Part shown: positions 1 through 6,703 of the stretch, in pieces
How positions within the stretch are numbered: the stretch's first letter is position 1
How the letters are laid out: every line of letters begins with the position of its first letter
From: an uncultured Ruminococcus sp.
Lineage (GTDB): Bacteria > Bacillota > Clostridia > Oscillospirales > Ruminococcaceae
Reading direction: 5' to 3'
NCBI GenBank assembly: GCA_902464115.1
Contig: CABQIF010000033.1
Span: 1 to 18,408, forward strand
Length of the DNA: 18,408 bases
Position numbers and translations under genes: made by a program
Notes under the pieces: model-generated
The model's database searches: none
Told to the model about the DNA's origin: nothing
Seen by the model: the letters and a program-made list of their open reading frames with translations, nothing else

Positions 1-129
1 TGAAATCTATGGATAATCCGCACTGTGCCGCTGCATTTTTCTACGAAAACAACAAATGAAAAGAAATAAAAAAGATTTGGAAAAATGAGGCAGTGCATCC
101 CTCAAAAAAATTGAAATGATTACTTTTTT

Positions 130-158
130 ATTATACAACAAATAAAATTTGTTTGCAA
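130..158 (-). promoter_or_regulatory. Sigma-A type promoter firing leftwards out of the window
   Basis: On the minus strand, -35 TTGCAA (158-153) and -10 TATAAT (135-130) are separated by exactly 17 bp, with a predicted start near 123. It would transcribe a gene beyond the left edge. Positions 1-122 hold AT-rich leader-like sequence with a short inverted repeat (TGAGG...CCTCA near 90-108). I see no supportable gene in 1-309; the open frame at 7-225 is low-complexity and overlaps a terminator. Confidence 0.6.
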
Positions 159-207
159 GTATCCATTTACAACTTTTCTTTCTTTTGGAAATTTCACTTT
201 TTTCAAC

Positions 208-232
208 AAAAAAAGGCGGCTTCAAGCCGCCT
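208..232 (-). terminator. Rho-independent terminator of the nfeD-SPFH operon
   Basis: Read on the minus strand, a GC-rich hairpin (AGGCGGC, loop TTGAA, GCCGCCT) is followed directly by a run of seven T. It lies about 78 bp past the SPFH stop codon, in the right orientation to end that transcript and shield the promoter at 130-158. Confidence 0.9.
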
Positions 233-309
233 CTTCTTGTCGAAAAAGTACAATCCTTTGAAAATCTTAGAAAAGCTTACCAGAGAATTGCATTCCTTTC
301 AACTGGTTC

Positions 310-1338
310 TTAGTGATGTTGCTCTGCATCTGCATCCACAGGATTTGCAGTCTGTGCCACAGTTTCACTGGATTCTGTCGGCTGGTCAGATTCTACAATT
401 CCCTTTAAGCCAGCTGCCAAACCAGCCAAGCCCTGAATTTCGCTCGGAATGATAATCTTGGTTGCCTTGCCATCTGCTGCCTTCTGAAATGCTTCCAGTG
501 CTTTCAGCTGCAAAACAGCAGCATTCGGATTTGCCTTGTTCAACTGCACCAAGCTGTCTGCCAATGCCTGCTGAACCACTTCGATCGAACGTGCTTCACC
601 GTCTGCGATCCGGATCTTCTGTTCCTTGATGGCTTCGCCTCGCAGGATGGTTGCTTCTTTTTCTGCTTCTGCTCGCAGGATGGCTGCCTTTTTGTCAGCT
701 TCTGCACGAAGTACCTTTGCTTCCTGTTCACCCTGTGCAACCTTGATTTGATATTCCTTTTCGCCTTCTGCACGGAGGATTTTTTCTCGCTTTTCCCGTT
801 CTGCCTTCATCTGTTTTTCCATGGCGTTCTTGATGTCCACCGGTGGATCAATGTTCTTCAGTTCCACACGAATGACTTTGATACCCCAGCGGTCGGTTGC
901 ATGGTCGATGGTTTCGGTAATCTTTGTGTTAATCAGGTCACGGGAGTTCAGCGTTGCATCAAATTCCAGTTCGCCGATGATGTTACGAAGCGTGGTTGCG
1001 GTCAGGTTTTCAATCGCTGCGAGCGGACGTTCTACACCATAGGCAAACTGTACCGGATTGGTGATCTGGAAGAAAACAACGGTATCGATCTGCATGGTAA
1101 CATTATCTTTCGTAATAACTGGCTGCGGCTTAAAGTCTACAACCTGTTCCTTGATGGAAACTCGCTTTGCAACCCGATCCAAAAACGGACACAGGAAGTG
1201 CACGCCGGTTTCCCATGCAGCATAGAATTTTCCCAGTCGTTCTACAACATAGATATTCGACTGCGGAACAATCTTGATTCGAGTAAAGAGAACGATCAAA
1301 ATAAAGACAACTAATAAAAAGAGGACAATTAACGGCAT
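310..1338 (-). CDS. SPFH/band 7 (stomatin/paraslipin-type) membrane protein
   Basis: A 342-residue stomatin-like protein. One N-terminal hydrophobic anchor (about residues 2-19) is followed by a band 7/SPFH domain (about 22-190, with the conserved stretch VVERLGKF near 31 and a DPPVDIKNAMEKQM helix near 164-177). A charged alanine/glutamate-rich helix (about 178-250) and a variable tail ending in His-His complete it. The helix shows an 11-residue repeat (VLRAEADKKAA, ILRAEAEKEAT, ILRGEAIKEQK), typical of the right-handed coiled coils by which SPFH proteins form ring- or cage-like oligomers. The family organises membrane microdomains and often works with an NfeD partner, here encoded 24 bp upstream on the same strand. 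The ATG at 1338 has a good SD (AAAGGA, 8 bp away). The family call is firm; the cellular role here is inferred. Confidence 0.93.
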   Translation of the reverse strand: MPLIVLFLLVVFILIVLFTRIKIVPQSNIYVVERLGKFYAAWETGVHFLCPFLDRVAKRVSIKEQVVDFKPQPVITKDNVTMQIDTVVFFQITNPVQFAYGVERPLAAIENLTATTLRNIIGELEFDATLNSRDLINTKITETIDHATDRWGIKVIRVELKNIDPPVDIKNAMEKQMKAEREKREKILRAEGEKEYQIKVAQGEQEAKVLRAEADKKAAILRAEAEKEATILRGEAIKEQKIRIADGEARSIEVVQQALADSLVQLNKANPNAAVLQLKALEAFQKAADGKATKIIIPSEIQGLAGLAAGLKGIVESDQPTESSETVAQTANPVDADAEQHH

Positions 1339-1362
1339 AATGAAATTCCTTTCTGTCGTGTG

Positions 1363-1851
1363 TTAAGATGTGTGTTCGGAACTGCTTGTTGCATTTGCAG
1401 ATTCTACCACGGTTTCTGTGGTTGGCGGTACAGGGGTTACAAACAATTTTGTTCCATCAATTGCCTGAACCTGTACGGTTGTGCCTTTCGGAATCACCAA
1501 ATTCGGCTGAGAAACGGCAATCCAGTCGATGTCATCGACCCGTACTCTGCCCGTTCCTTTTTCCGCATCTACGGTTTGCACAACTGTTCCGAATTTTCCC
1601 AAGTCCAACCGCAAATTGGTATCTCGGGAAGCAAAATTGGTGAATTTCCGCACCAGCGGACGTGTCAGAATCAGCAGCAAGGTAGATGCTGCAACAAACA
1701 GCAATGCTTGCAGCCAGATGGGTACACCGCAAAGTGCTGCAAGTAAGGCAACCAGCGAACCAGCTGCAAACCAGATGGAGATCAACTGCTGGGAGGCAAC
1801 TTCTGCAATCACAGTCAGAACAAACAAACTTCCCCAAATCCAAAATACCAT
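1363..1851 (-). CDS. NfeD-family membrane protein (short form)
   Basis: A 162-residue protein. Two to three hydrophobic segments fill residues 1-63, including the pair about 24-42 and 45-63. A soluble beta-rich C-terminal part follows (about 85-142, with the pattern GKFGTVVQTV...GRVRVDDIDWIAVS), which matches the OB-fold of NfeD proteins. It lacks the N-terminal ClpP-like protease domain of long NfeD forms. Short NfeD proteins pair with SPFH proteins, and the SPFH gene follows after 24 bp, so both are very probably one transcript and one membrane complex. The start at 1851 has SD AAGGAGG at 7 bp. The C-terminal tail is Thr/Ser-rich. A promoter lies directly upstream (1903-1931). Confidence 0.9.
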   Translation of the reverse strand: MVFWIWGSLFVLTVIAEVASQQLISIWFAAGSLVALLAALCGVPIWLQALLFVAASTLLLILTRPLVRKFTNFASRDTNLRLDLGKFGTVVQTVDAEKGTGRVRVDDIDWIAVSQPNLVIPKGTTVQVQAIDGTKLFVTPVPPTTETVVESANATSSSEHTS

Positions 1852-1902
1852 TGTGCTCCCTCCTTTCTGTCTGTTTCAGGCTTCGCCATTCGCTCTACGC
1901 AT

Positions 1903-1931
1903 AGTATAACATAATTTCATACAATTGTAAA
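1903..1931 (-). promoter_or_regulatory. Promoter of the nfeD-SPFH operon
   Basis: Minus strand: -35 TTTACA (1931-1926), 17-bp spacer, -10 TATACT (1908-1903) with a TG dinucleotide near the -10 element. The predicted start is about 1896, giving a leader of about 45 nt before the NfeD ATG at 1851. Confidence 0.7.
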
Positions 1932-1994
1932 GAACGTGTTGCGTGCAATTTCTGCTATTTTTACGTTACATGCAGGAAAACTGAACGATTTCAA

Positions 1995-2339
1995 TCATGC
2001 CTGCTCTGCCGCAAGTGCCTCTGCTGCTTTCAATAATTGGTCAAACTGTTCCCGTTCTTCCCGATACAGCCGCACTGTTTCTATGAATAATTTGGATGCC
2101 GATTTTGTTCCTTTAAATCCCTGATAAGCGGACTCTATTCCATACATCTGAAAATGAATACCGGCTTCATTCCGGTAAACATCATCCAGTTCGATTCCTT
2201 GATTGGCTGCCATTTTTCTCAACTTCTGAGATACAATTGCAACTGCTTCTTTTTTGGTCAGTTCTCCATGAATGATTCGCAGATAACCATCCAGTAAAAT
2301 TGCTGCTTCATAGGGATTCCATCTTTTCAGTGCTGCCAT
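1995..2339 (-). CDS. Small orphan helical protein, free-standing accessory-type domain
   Basis: A 114-residue soluble protein when started at the ATG at 2339, which has SD AGAAAGGA 7 bp upstream; an in-frame ATG at 2378 has no comparable site. It begins with KRWNPYEAAILLDGYLRI. Key later elements are KEAVAIVSQKLRKMA, an acidic GIELDDVYRNEAGI segment and a helical KLFIETVRLYREEREQFDQLLKAAEAL end. From memory this resembles an unnamed N-terminal module found on larger clostridial proteins, some carrying helicase or nuclease domains; I cannot verify that here. No transmembrane segment or catalytic motif is visible. It lies downstream of guaA across a terminator-like hairpin, with no obvious promoter of its own. 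Function unknown. Confidence 0.75.
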   Translation of the reverse strand: MAALKRWNPYEAAILLDGYLRIIHGELTKKEAVAIVSQKLRKMAANQGIELDDVYRNEAGIHFQMYGIESAYQGFKGTKSASKLFIETVRLYREEREQFDQLLKAAEALAAEQA

Positions 2340-2364
2340 TGTTTTTTCCTTTCTCGTTTTTCTA

Positions 2365-2412
2365 ATAAAATCAAACACAGCTATCCAATTTTAGAAAATC
2401 AGACAGCTGTGT
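2365..2412 (-). terminator. Terminator after guaA
   Basis: Minus strand: the arm at 2412-2402 (ACACAGCTGTC) pairs with 2385-2375 (GATAGCTGTGT), giving an 11-bp stem with one G-T pair and a 16-nt loop. A broken T-rich tract (TTGATTTTATT) follows. It sits 14 bp past the guaA stop and ends about 25 bp before the next gene's ATG, so that gene may depend on readthrough. Confidence 0.65.
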
Positions 2413-2425
2413 ATCTTTCAAAATC

Positions 2426-3961
2426 TTATTCCCACTCGATGGTTGCCGGCGGCTTTGTGGTGACATCATACACAACCCGATTGATGCACTTGCATTCATT
2501 GACAATTCTTGCAGAAACGGTTTCCAGTACTTCATACGGAATCCGTGCAAAATCAGCTGTCATGAAATCTGTGGTCGTAACGCCACGCAGTGCCAATGTA
2601 TAATCATAGGTTCTGCCGTCACCCATAACACCAACAGAACGCATATTAGTCAGAACCGCAAAATACTGGTGAATGCTCCGGTCTAAGCCAGCCTTTGCAA
2701 TTTCTTCCCGGAAGATATAGTCTGCATCCTGCAAAATTTCCAGCTTTTCATCGGTAATTTCGCCGATAATTCGAATCGCAAGACCCGGCCCCGGGAATGG
2801 CTGCCGCCATACCAAAGTTTCCGACAGGCCCAGTGCGATACCCAGCCGCCGTACTTCGTCCTTGAACAACAACCGCAGCGGTTCGATGATTTCCTTGAAA
2901 TCCACATAATCCGGCAAGCCGCCAACATTGTGATGCGATTTGATGACTGCTGCATCGCCGCTGCCGCTTTCGATAACATCCGGATAAATCGTACCCTGTA
3001 CGAAATAGTCCACCTGTCCGATTTTCTTTGCTTCCCGTTCAAATGCACGAATAAATTCTTCGCCAATGATTTTCCGCTTCCGTTCTGGGTCGGATACACC
3101 ATGTAGCTTTTCCATGAAAACATCCTTTGCATTTACCCGTACAAAGTGGATGTCCCAGTCTGCAAACGCTGCTTCGACTTCATCGCCTTCGTTCTTCCGC
3201 AGGAATCCATGGTCAACAAAGATACAAGTCAGCTGGTCACCAACTGCCTTCGAGAGCAAAGCTGCTGCAACAGAACTATCAACACCGCCAGACAGTGCCA
3301 GCAATACCTTTCCATCGCCAACCTTTTCCCGAATCTGTTCGATGGCAGTCTTTGCATAGTCTTCCATCGTCCAGTCACCTGTACATCCGCAAACCTGATA
3401 CAGGAAATTGTGTAGCATCTGCTGACCATTTACGGTATGATTTACTTCCGGATGGAACTGTACGCCATAGAATTTCTTTTCTGGATATTCCATTGCTGCA
3501 ACCGGACAGCCTGCAGAATGTGCCGTAATCGAAAAGCCTTCCGGCAGCTTCTGAATATAGTCGGTATGGCTCATCCAAGAGATTGCTTCTTCCGGCAAAC
3601 CGGTAAATAACAGGCTTTCCGTCTGATATTCTGTCAGTGTCTTGCCATATTCTCTGGTTTCTTCAGAGGAAGCAACTGTTCCACCTAAAGTATATGCCAT
3701 CAGCTGGCAGCCGTAGCAGATACCCAGAATCGGAATGCCCAGTTCAAAAATAGCAGGGTCTACGTGCGGAGATTTTGGGTCGTAAACGCTGTTCGGCCCA
3801 CCGGTAAAGATGATGCCAACTGGATTCCTCGCAGCCAGTTCTGCAATCGGTGTTGTATACCGCATGACTTCGCAGTAAACACCACATTCTCTGACCCGGC
3901 GTGCAATCAGCTGATTATACTGTCCGCCAAAGTCTAATACAATGACCAATTGATTTTTCAT
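2426..3961 (-). CDS. guaA: GMP synthase (glutamine-hydrolysing)
   Basis: A 511-residue GuaA, matching the usual length of about 510-525. It converts XMP to GMP using glutamine and ATP, the last step of guanylate synthesis, in the cytoplasm. The N-terminal class I glutamine amidotransferase domain has the nucleophile Cys82 (in ILGICYGCQLMAY) and the His170/Glu172 pair (GVQFHPEVNHT). The ATP pyrophosphatase domain has the P-loop SGGVDSS at 224-230. The dimerisation domain ends in the standard TTKPPATIEWE. The true start is the ATG at 3961 (SD AGAAAGGG, 9 bp). An in-frame ATG at 4084 would add 41 residues, but the strong promoter at 4020-4048 lies inside that extension. I saw no purine riboswitch in the leader. 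Identification is secure. Confidence 0.98.
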   Translation of the reverse strand: MKNQLVIVLDFGGQYNQLIARRVRECGVYCEVMRYTTPIAELAARNPVGIIFTGGPNSVYDPKSPHVDPAIFELGIPILGICYGCQLMAYTLGGTVASSEETREYGKTLTEYQTESLLFTGLPEEAISWMSHTDYIQKLPEGFSITAHSAGCPVAAMEYPEKKFYGVQFHPEVNHTVNGQQMLHNFLYQVCGCTGDWTMEDYAKTAIEQIREKVGDGKVLLALSGGVDSSVAAALLSKAVGDQLTCIFVDHGFLRKNEGDEVEAAFADWDIHFVRVNAKDVFMEKLHGVSDPERKRKIIGEEFIRAFEREAKKIGQVDYFVQGTIYPDVIESGSGDAAVIKSHHNVGGLPDYVDFKEIIEPLRLLFKDEVRRLGIALGLSETLVWRQPFPGPGLAIRIIGEITDEKLEILQDADYIFREEIAKAGLDRSIHQYFAVLTNMRSVGVMGDGRTYDYTLALRGVTTTDFMTADFARIPYEVLETVSARIVNECKCINRVVYDVTTKPPATIEWE

Positions 3962-4019
3962 GATGGTATGCCCTTTCTGTCCCGTATTCCAGCCATAGCC
4001 GGAAAAGTTCTTTCTTTTG

Positions 4020-4048
4020 ATTATAGCATACTTTTCCGAAGCTGTCAA
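4020..4048 (-). promoter_or_regulatory. Main guaA promoter (consensus)
   Basis: Minus strand: -35 TTGACA (4048-4043), 17-bp spacer, -10 TATAAT (4025-4020), a perfect match to the sigma-A consensus, with TG upstream of the -10. The predicted start is about 4013, leaving a leader of about 52 nt. This fixes the guaA start codon at 3961. Confidence 0.88.
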
Positions 4049-4129
4049 TCGAAAAGAAATAGCTGCCATCCGTGCATGGGTCACGAACAGCAGCTTTTGT
4101 GTGTGAAATGATTGGGATAAAATGGGTCG

Positions 4130-4157
4130 ATTATGCGGCTTTCGATTCCGTTGTCAA
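4130..4157 (-). promoter_or_regulatory. Possible second promoter upstream of guaA
   Basis: Minus strand: -35 TTGACA (4157-4152), 16-bp spacer, -10 CATAAT (4135-4130). An inverted repeat CGTTGT-N6-ACAACG (4149-4166) overlaps the -35 and could be an operator. Transcription would start near 4123 and read into guaA. Confidence 0.5.
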
Positions 4158-4264
4158 CATACAACGAAATGTTGCAATGGTGAGAATTAGTGCATAGTAA
4201 TAAAGGTCATGTTTCATGCGTCAAAAATCCTTTCCGTTTCAGCGAGTCGGCACACAACGTCTTC

Positions 4265-4293
4265 AGCATACCATATCTGCAAAATACTGTCAA
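4265..4293 (-). promoter_or_regulatory. Possible third promoter in the guaA upstream region
   Basis: Minus strand: -35 TTGACA (4293-4288), 17-bp spacer ending in TGG, -10 TATGCT (4270-4265). The stretch 4049-4357 between guaA and the CmpB-like gene has no supportable coding region. It holds this promoter, the one at 4130-4157, and a tandem 10-bp repeat (TTTTGCCGCA twice, near 4309-4329). Confidence 0.45.
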
Positions 4294-4357
4294 GCAAAAA
4301 TATGTTATTTTTTGCCGCATTTTGCCGCAAGACGGACGGACACGAATACCAGCGGGA

Positions 4358-5380
4358 TTACCGGAATTTCATGTTGGCAAAAATTCGTTCCATTCGGACA
4401 TCTGGAAAGTGCACATCAAAAAACAGCTGTAAGCCATTGGTGGCGGCAATGCCATCAATTCGCTGTGACCAGCGGAACACTGCTCCGACTGTCATCACCG
4501 CATCGAATAAAATAAAGGCAAACAGCAGCCATGTCAGGATTTTTCCAATCCGGTTCGGAATATGCAAAATGCCTTTTGCAATCCAAGGATAGAGCGTTTT
4601 AATCCAGAGAACGCCGAGTGCTCCCCAGAAAATCGAATAGAGCAAGCAGATTCTACCGTTCAGATTAAACGGCATACTGCTGTAATCCCAGGAGCAAGAG
4701 CCGAAAATCATCTCCTGCCCCCATGAACAAGCATACTCTACCGCACTGCCAACCAAAAATCCACCTAAGAAAGAAATCCAGCTGTTTCGATTCCGGAATC
4801 GATAAAGTGCCAGCGTCAGGGCAGTTGCCCCTGCTCCATAGAGCAGGTTGAATGGTCCATAGACCAAGCCCGACCGGCTTTCGAGATACCCATTCCGCAG
4901 CAGACACCAAAGTAATTCTACGATGACACCGGCAAAGCTGCCGGAAAAGCAAATCAAAAACAGCTTATAAAAATTCAATCCCTGTGCAAAGTGGTCTTGT
5001 TTGCGTTCTGCAAAATCAATGGTTGTATTGGCTGGCGGTTTGGGAACGATGCCTTTTTTCTGGCTGCGTTCCGTGTCATGCAAACGAGTTTGCAGTTCAT
5101 CCGTCATTGCAGAAGCGGTGTTGTAACATTTTTTATAGTTCTCAGTCGCATTTTTCAGGACAGTGATTTCTTCCCGAAGGGATTCATGCCGTCTGCGGGA
5201 TTCCGCATCCAGCGGCAGTGTTTCCTGTGCCAGCTCTGCATAAGCGGTCTGCAAATGCTGGTCGGCTTCGTTCAAAGTATCCAAACCATCCTGACTGTGC
5301 TGTAACAGCGTCGCAACAGGGACAGCGGTCAATTCAGTGGGTTGTGCGATTGTTTGTGTCTTTGTCTTGACAGGACTCAT
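4358..5380 (-). CDS. CmpB-like (putative ABC transporter type IV) membrane protein with N-terminal helical extension
   Basis: A 340-residue protein when started at the ATG at 5380, which has AGGAGG upstream. Residues 1-135 are hydrophilic and rich in charged helix (about 25-110: DTLNEADQHLQTAYAEL, then SLREEITVLKNATENY), so probably a coiled coil. About five transmembrane segments follow (near 139-162, 172-193, 200-220, 244-265, 281-303). The membrane part carries signatures I associate with the CmpB/ABC_trans_CmpB family of unknown function: SGLVYGPFNLLYGAG, GGFLVGSAVEY, and an ending HFPDVRMERIFANMKF. No ATPase gene is adjacent and the family's transport role is unproven. It has its own promoter with a palindrome over the -35 and is followed by several possible guaA promoters. 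Confidence 0.85.
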   Translation of the reverse strand: MSPVKTKTQTIAQPTELTAVPVATLLQHSQDGLDTLNEADQHLQTAYAELAQETLPLDAESRRRHESLREEITVLKNATENYKKCYNTASAMTDELQTRLHDTERSQKKGIVPKPPANTTIDFAERKQDHFAQGLNFYKLFLICFSGSFAGVIVELLWCLLRNGYLESRSGLVYGPFNLLYGAGATALTLALYRFRNRNSWISFLGGFLVGSAVEYACSWGQEMIFGSCSWDYSSMPFNLNGRICLLYSIFWGALGVLWIKTLYPWIAKGILHIPNRIGKILTWLLFAFILFDAVMTVGAVFRWSQRIDGIAATNGLQLFFDVHFPDVRMERIFANMKFR

Positions 5381-5404
5381 AAATATTCGACACCTCCTGC
5401 ATTC

Positions 5405-5433
5405 ATTATAACACAAATTTCATGCTGTTGCAA
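5405..5433 (-). promoter_or_regulatory. Promoter of the CmpB-like gene
   Basis: Minus strand: -35 TTGCAA (5433-5428), 17-bp spacer, -10 TATAAT (5410-5405). The predicted start (about 5398) falls at the AGGAGG ribosome site (5398-5393), so the leader is very short, about 18 nt. Confidence 0.72.
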
Positions 5434-5445
5434 CAGATTGCAACA
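5425..5445. promoter_or_regulatory. Candidate operator: perfect palindrome plus phased half-site
   Basis: CTGTTGCAACAG (5425-5436) is a perfect 12-bp palindrome covering the -35 of the CmpB-like gene. A second TTGCAACA (5438-5445) repeats the one at 5428-5435 exactly 10 bp away, on the same face of the helix. Its position is suited to a repressor. The regulator is unknown. Confidence 0.45.
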
Positions 5446-5556
5446 AATTTTCCGCCAATCCCCACTTTTTCCGTACAAACAGATCTCTTCGTTTCTGCAA
5501 CCTTTTTAAGATATGCAGAAACCGCCGAAAATATCCCCACTTTTTCAGAAAATTTG

Positions 5557-5596
5557 CAAAAAAATCCGCCCCGGTGCGGAAATGCACCGGAGCGGA
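5557..5596 (-). terminator. Rho-independent terminator of fba
   Basis: Minus strand: a 13-bp stem with one mismatch (TCCGC/CCGGTGC arms, 5596-5584 against 5577-5565) and a 6-nt loop, followed by seven T (5564-5558). It lies about 48 bp past the aldolase stop codon. Confidence 0.93.
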
Positions 5597-5643
5597 CTTC
5601 TTGTTTCTTTCATCCGAAAGCGGTTTTAGAAAGTAACAGACGC

Positions 5644-6507
5644 TTACGCCTTGCCAACAGAACCAAACAGGTTCATCTTTTCTTCTACCTTTGCCAGAAT
5701 TGCTTCGTAGCCCGGCAGGAGCAGCTTTCTCGGGTCAAAGCCCTTGCCCTTCAGATCCTTGCCTTCTTCGATGTACTTTCTGGTAGCTTCTGCGAATACC
5801 AGCTGGCATTCTGTGTTTACATTGATCTTTGCAACGCCCAGAGAGATTGCCTTTGTGATCTGATCATCCGGGATACCAGTACCACCGTGCAGAACCAGCG
5901 GCATATCGCCAACAGCTTCCTTAACAGCAGCCAGTGTTTCAAAGCTCAGACCTTCCCAGTTTGCCGGATATACACCGTGGATATTACCAATACCAGCAGC
6001 CAGGATGTCTACGCCCAGATCAGCGATGGTCTTGCATTCCTGCGGATCTGCACATTCGCCTCTGCCGATAACGCCGTCTTCTTCGCCACCGATTGCACCA
6101 ACTTCAGCTTCGATGGACAGACCCAGCTTGTGAGCAACTGTAACCAATTCCTTGGTCTTTGCCAGGTTTTCTTCGATCGGGAAATGAGAACCGTCAAACA
6201 TAATAGAAGTAAAACCAGCCTTGATGCAGTCATAGCACTGATCATAAGTACCGTGGTCGAGGTGCAGAGCAACCGGAACGGTAATGCCCAGAGATTCATC
6301 CATTGCCTTTACCATTGCAGCAACGGTCTTGAAACCGGTCATGTACTTACCAGCACCACCAGAAACGCCCAAGATTACTGGGGACTGGAGCTTTTCGGCT
6401 GTGTTCAGGATTGCCTTTGTCCATTCCAAATTGTTGATGTTGAACTGGCCGACTGCATACTTGCCGTCTCTTGCCTTTTCCATCATATCCTTTGCAGATA
6501 CTAACAT
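5644..6507 (-). CDS. fba: Class II fructose-1,6-bisphosphate aldolase
   Basis: A 287-residue zinc-dependent aldolase of glycolysis and gluconeogenesis, splitting fructose-1,6-bisphosphate into dihydroxyacetone phosphate and glyceraldehyde-3-phosphate. Visible features are the catalytic aspartate and zinc ligand in LHLDHG (Asp84, His85), the zinc histidines in GNIHGVY (His177) and LVLHGGTG (His207), and NVNTEC near 249-254. Length and motifs fit the B. subtilis FbaA-type subfamily. The related tagatose-bisphosphate aldolases (GatY/KbaY) cannot be excluded from sequence alone, but no galactitol or tagatose genes are nearby. The ATG at 6507 has AGGAGG upstream. It is monocistronic between its own promoter (6597-6625) and terminator (5557-5596). 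Confidence 0.95.
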   Translation of the reverse strand: MLVSAKDMMEKARDGKYAVGQFNINNLEWTKAILNTAEKLQSPVILGVSGGAGKYMTGFKTVAAMVKAMDESLGITVPVALHLDHGTYDQCYDCIKAGFTSIMFDGSHFPIEENLAKTKELVTVAHKLGLSIEAEVGAIGGEEDGVIGRGECADPQECKTIADLGVDILAAGIGNIHGVYPANWEGLSFETLAAVKEAVGDMPLVLHGGTGIPDDQITKAISLGVAKINVNTECQLVFAEATRKYIEEGKDLKGKGFDPRKLLLPGYEAILAKVEEKMNLFGSVGKA

Positions 6508-6535
6508 AATTCAACTTCCTCCTATAAAGTGTTTG

Positions 6536-6552
6536 CGTGTCAGACAGACACG
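6536..6552 (-). promoter_or_regulatory. Small hairpin in the fba leader
   Basis: CGTGTC and GACACG flank a 5-nt loop within the predicted leader of about 83 nt, shortly upstream of the AGGAGG site. It has no T tract, so it is not a terminator. It may stabilise the transcript or be incidental. Confidence 0.35.
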
Positions 6553-6596
6553 TGATTACAATGAAGACCGTTCCATTTCTGGCGGTATCTGTTTTT

Positions 6597-6625
6597 ATTA
6601 TACCGCATTCTGTGCAAAAATGCAA
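6597..6625 (-). promoter_or_regulatory. Promoter of fba
   Basis: Minus strand: -35 TTGCAT (6625-6620), 17-bp spacer, -10 TATAAT (6602-6597). The predicted start near 6590 gives a leader of about 83 nt. It lies just past the end of the TetR-type gene. Confidence 0.72.
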
Positions 6626-6703
6626 TGGTATTTTGAAATTTTTTCAAAGTCCCGTAGTTTTTGTTGCTTTTGCACAGGAAATGAAAAAATTTCAGGTGAT
6701 TTG

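Noticed and set aside
7..225. 72-codon minus-strand frame at the left edge
   Set aside because: Low-complexity Lys/Phe/Ile-rich product. It starts inside the terminator hairpin and runs through a promoter; no SD.
748..1314. 188-codon plus-strand frame opposite the SPFH gene
   Set aside because: Antisense to a well-supported gene with its own SD and operon partner; no domain or ribosome site.
3962..4084. N-terminal extension of GuaA from the ATG at 4084
   Set aside because: The consensus promoter at 4020-4048 lies within it, the extra residues do not resemble GuaA, and the ATG at 3961 has a good SD and gives the normal N-terminus.
3962..4357. Purine or other known riboswitch upstream of guaA
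   Set aside because: Searched by eye on the minus strand for the purine-aptamer core and other familiar consensus elements; none found.
5422..6504. 360-codon open frame on the plus strand opposite fba
   Set aside because: It lies antisense to a clear aldolase with all catalytic residues and extends across that gene's terminator; its product shows no recognisable domain. It is an antisense shadow.
6638..6660. A/T inverted repeat TTTGAAA-AAA-TTTCAAA after the TetR-type gene as its terminator
   Set aside because: The stem is entirely A/T except for one G-C pair per arm and lacks a proper T tail; too weak to call.
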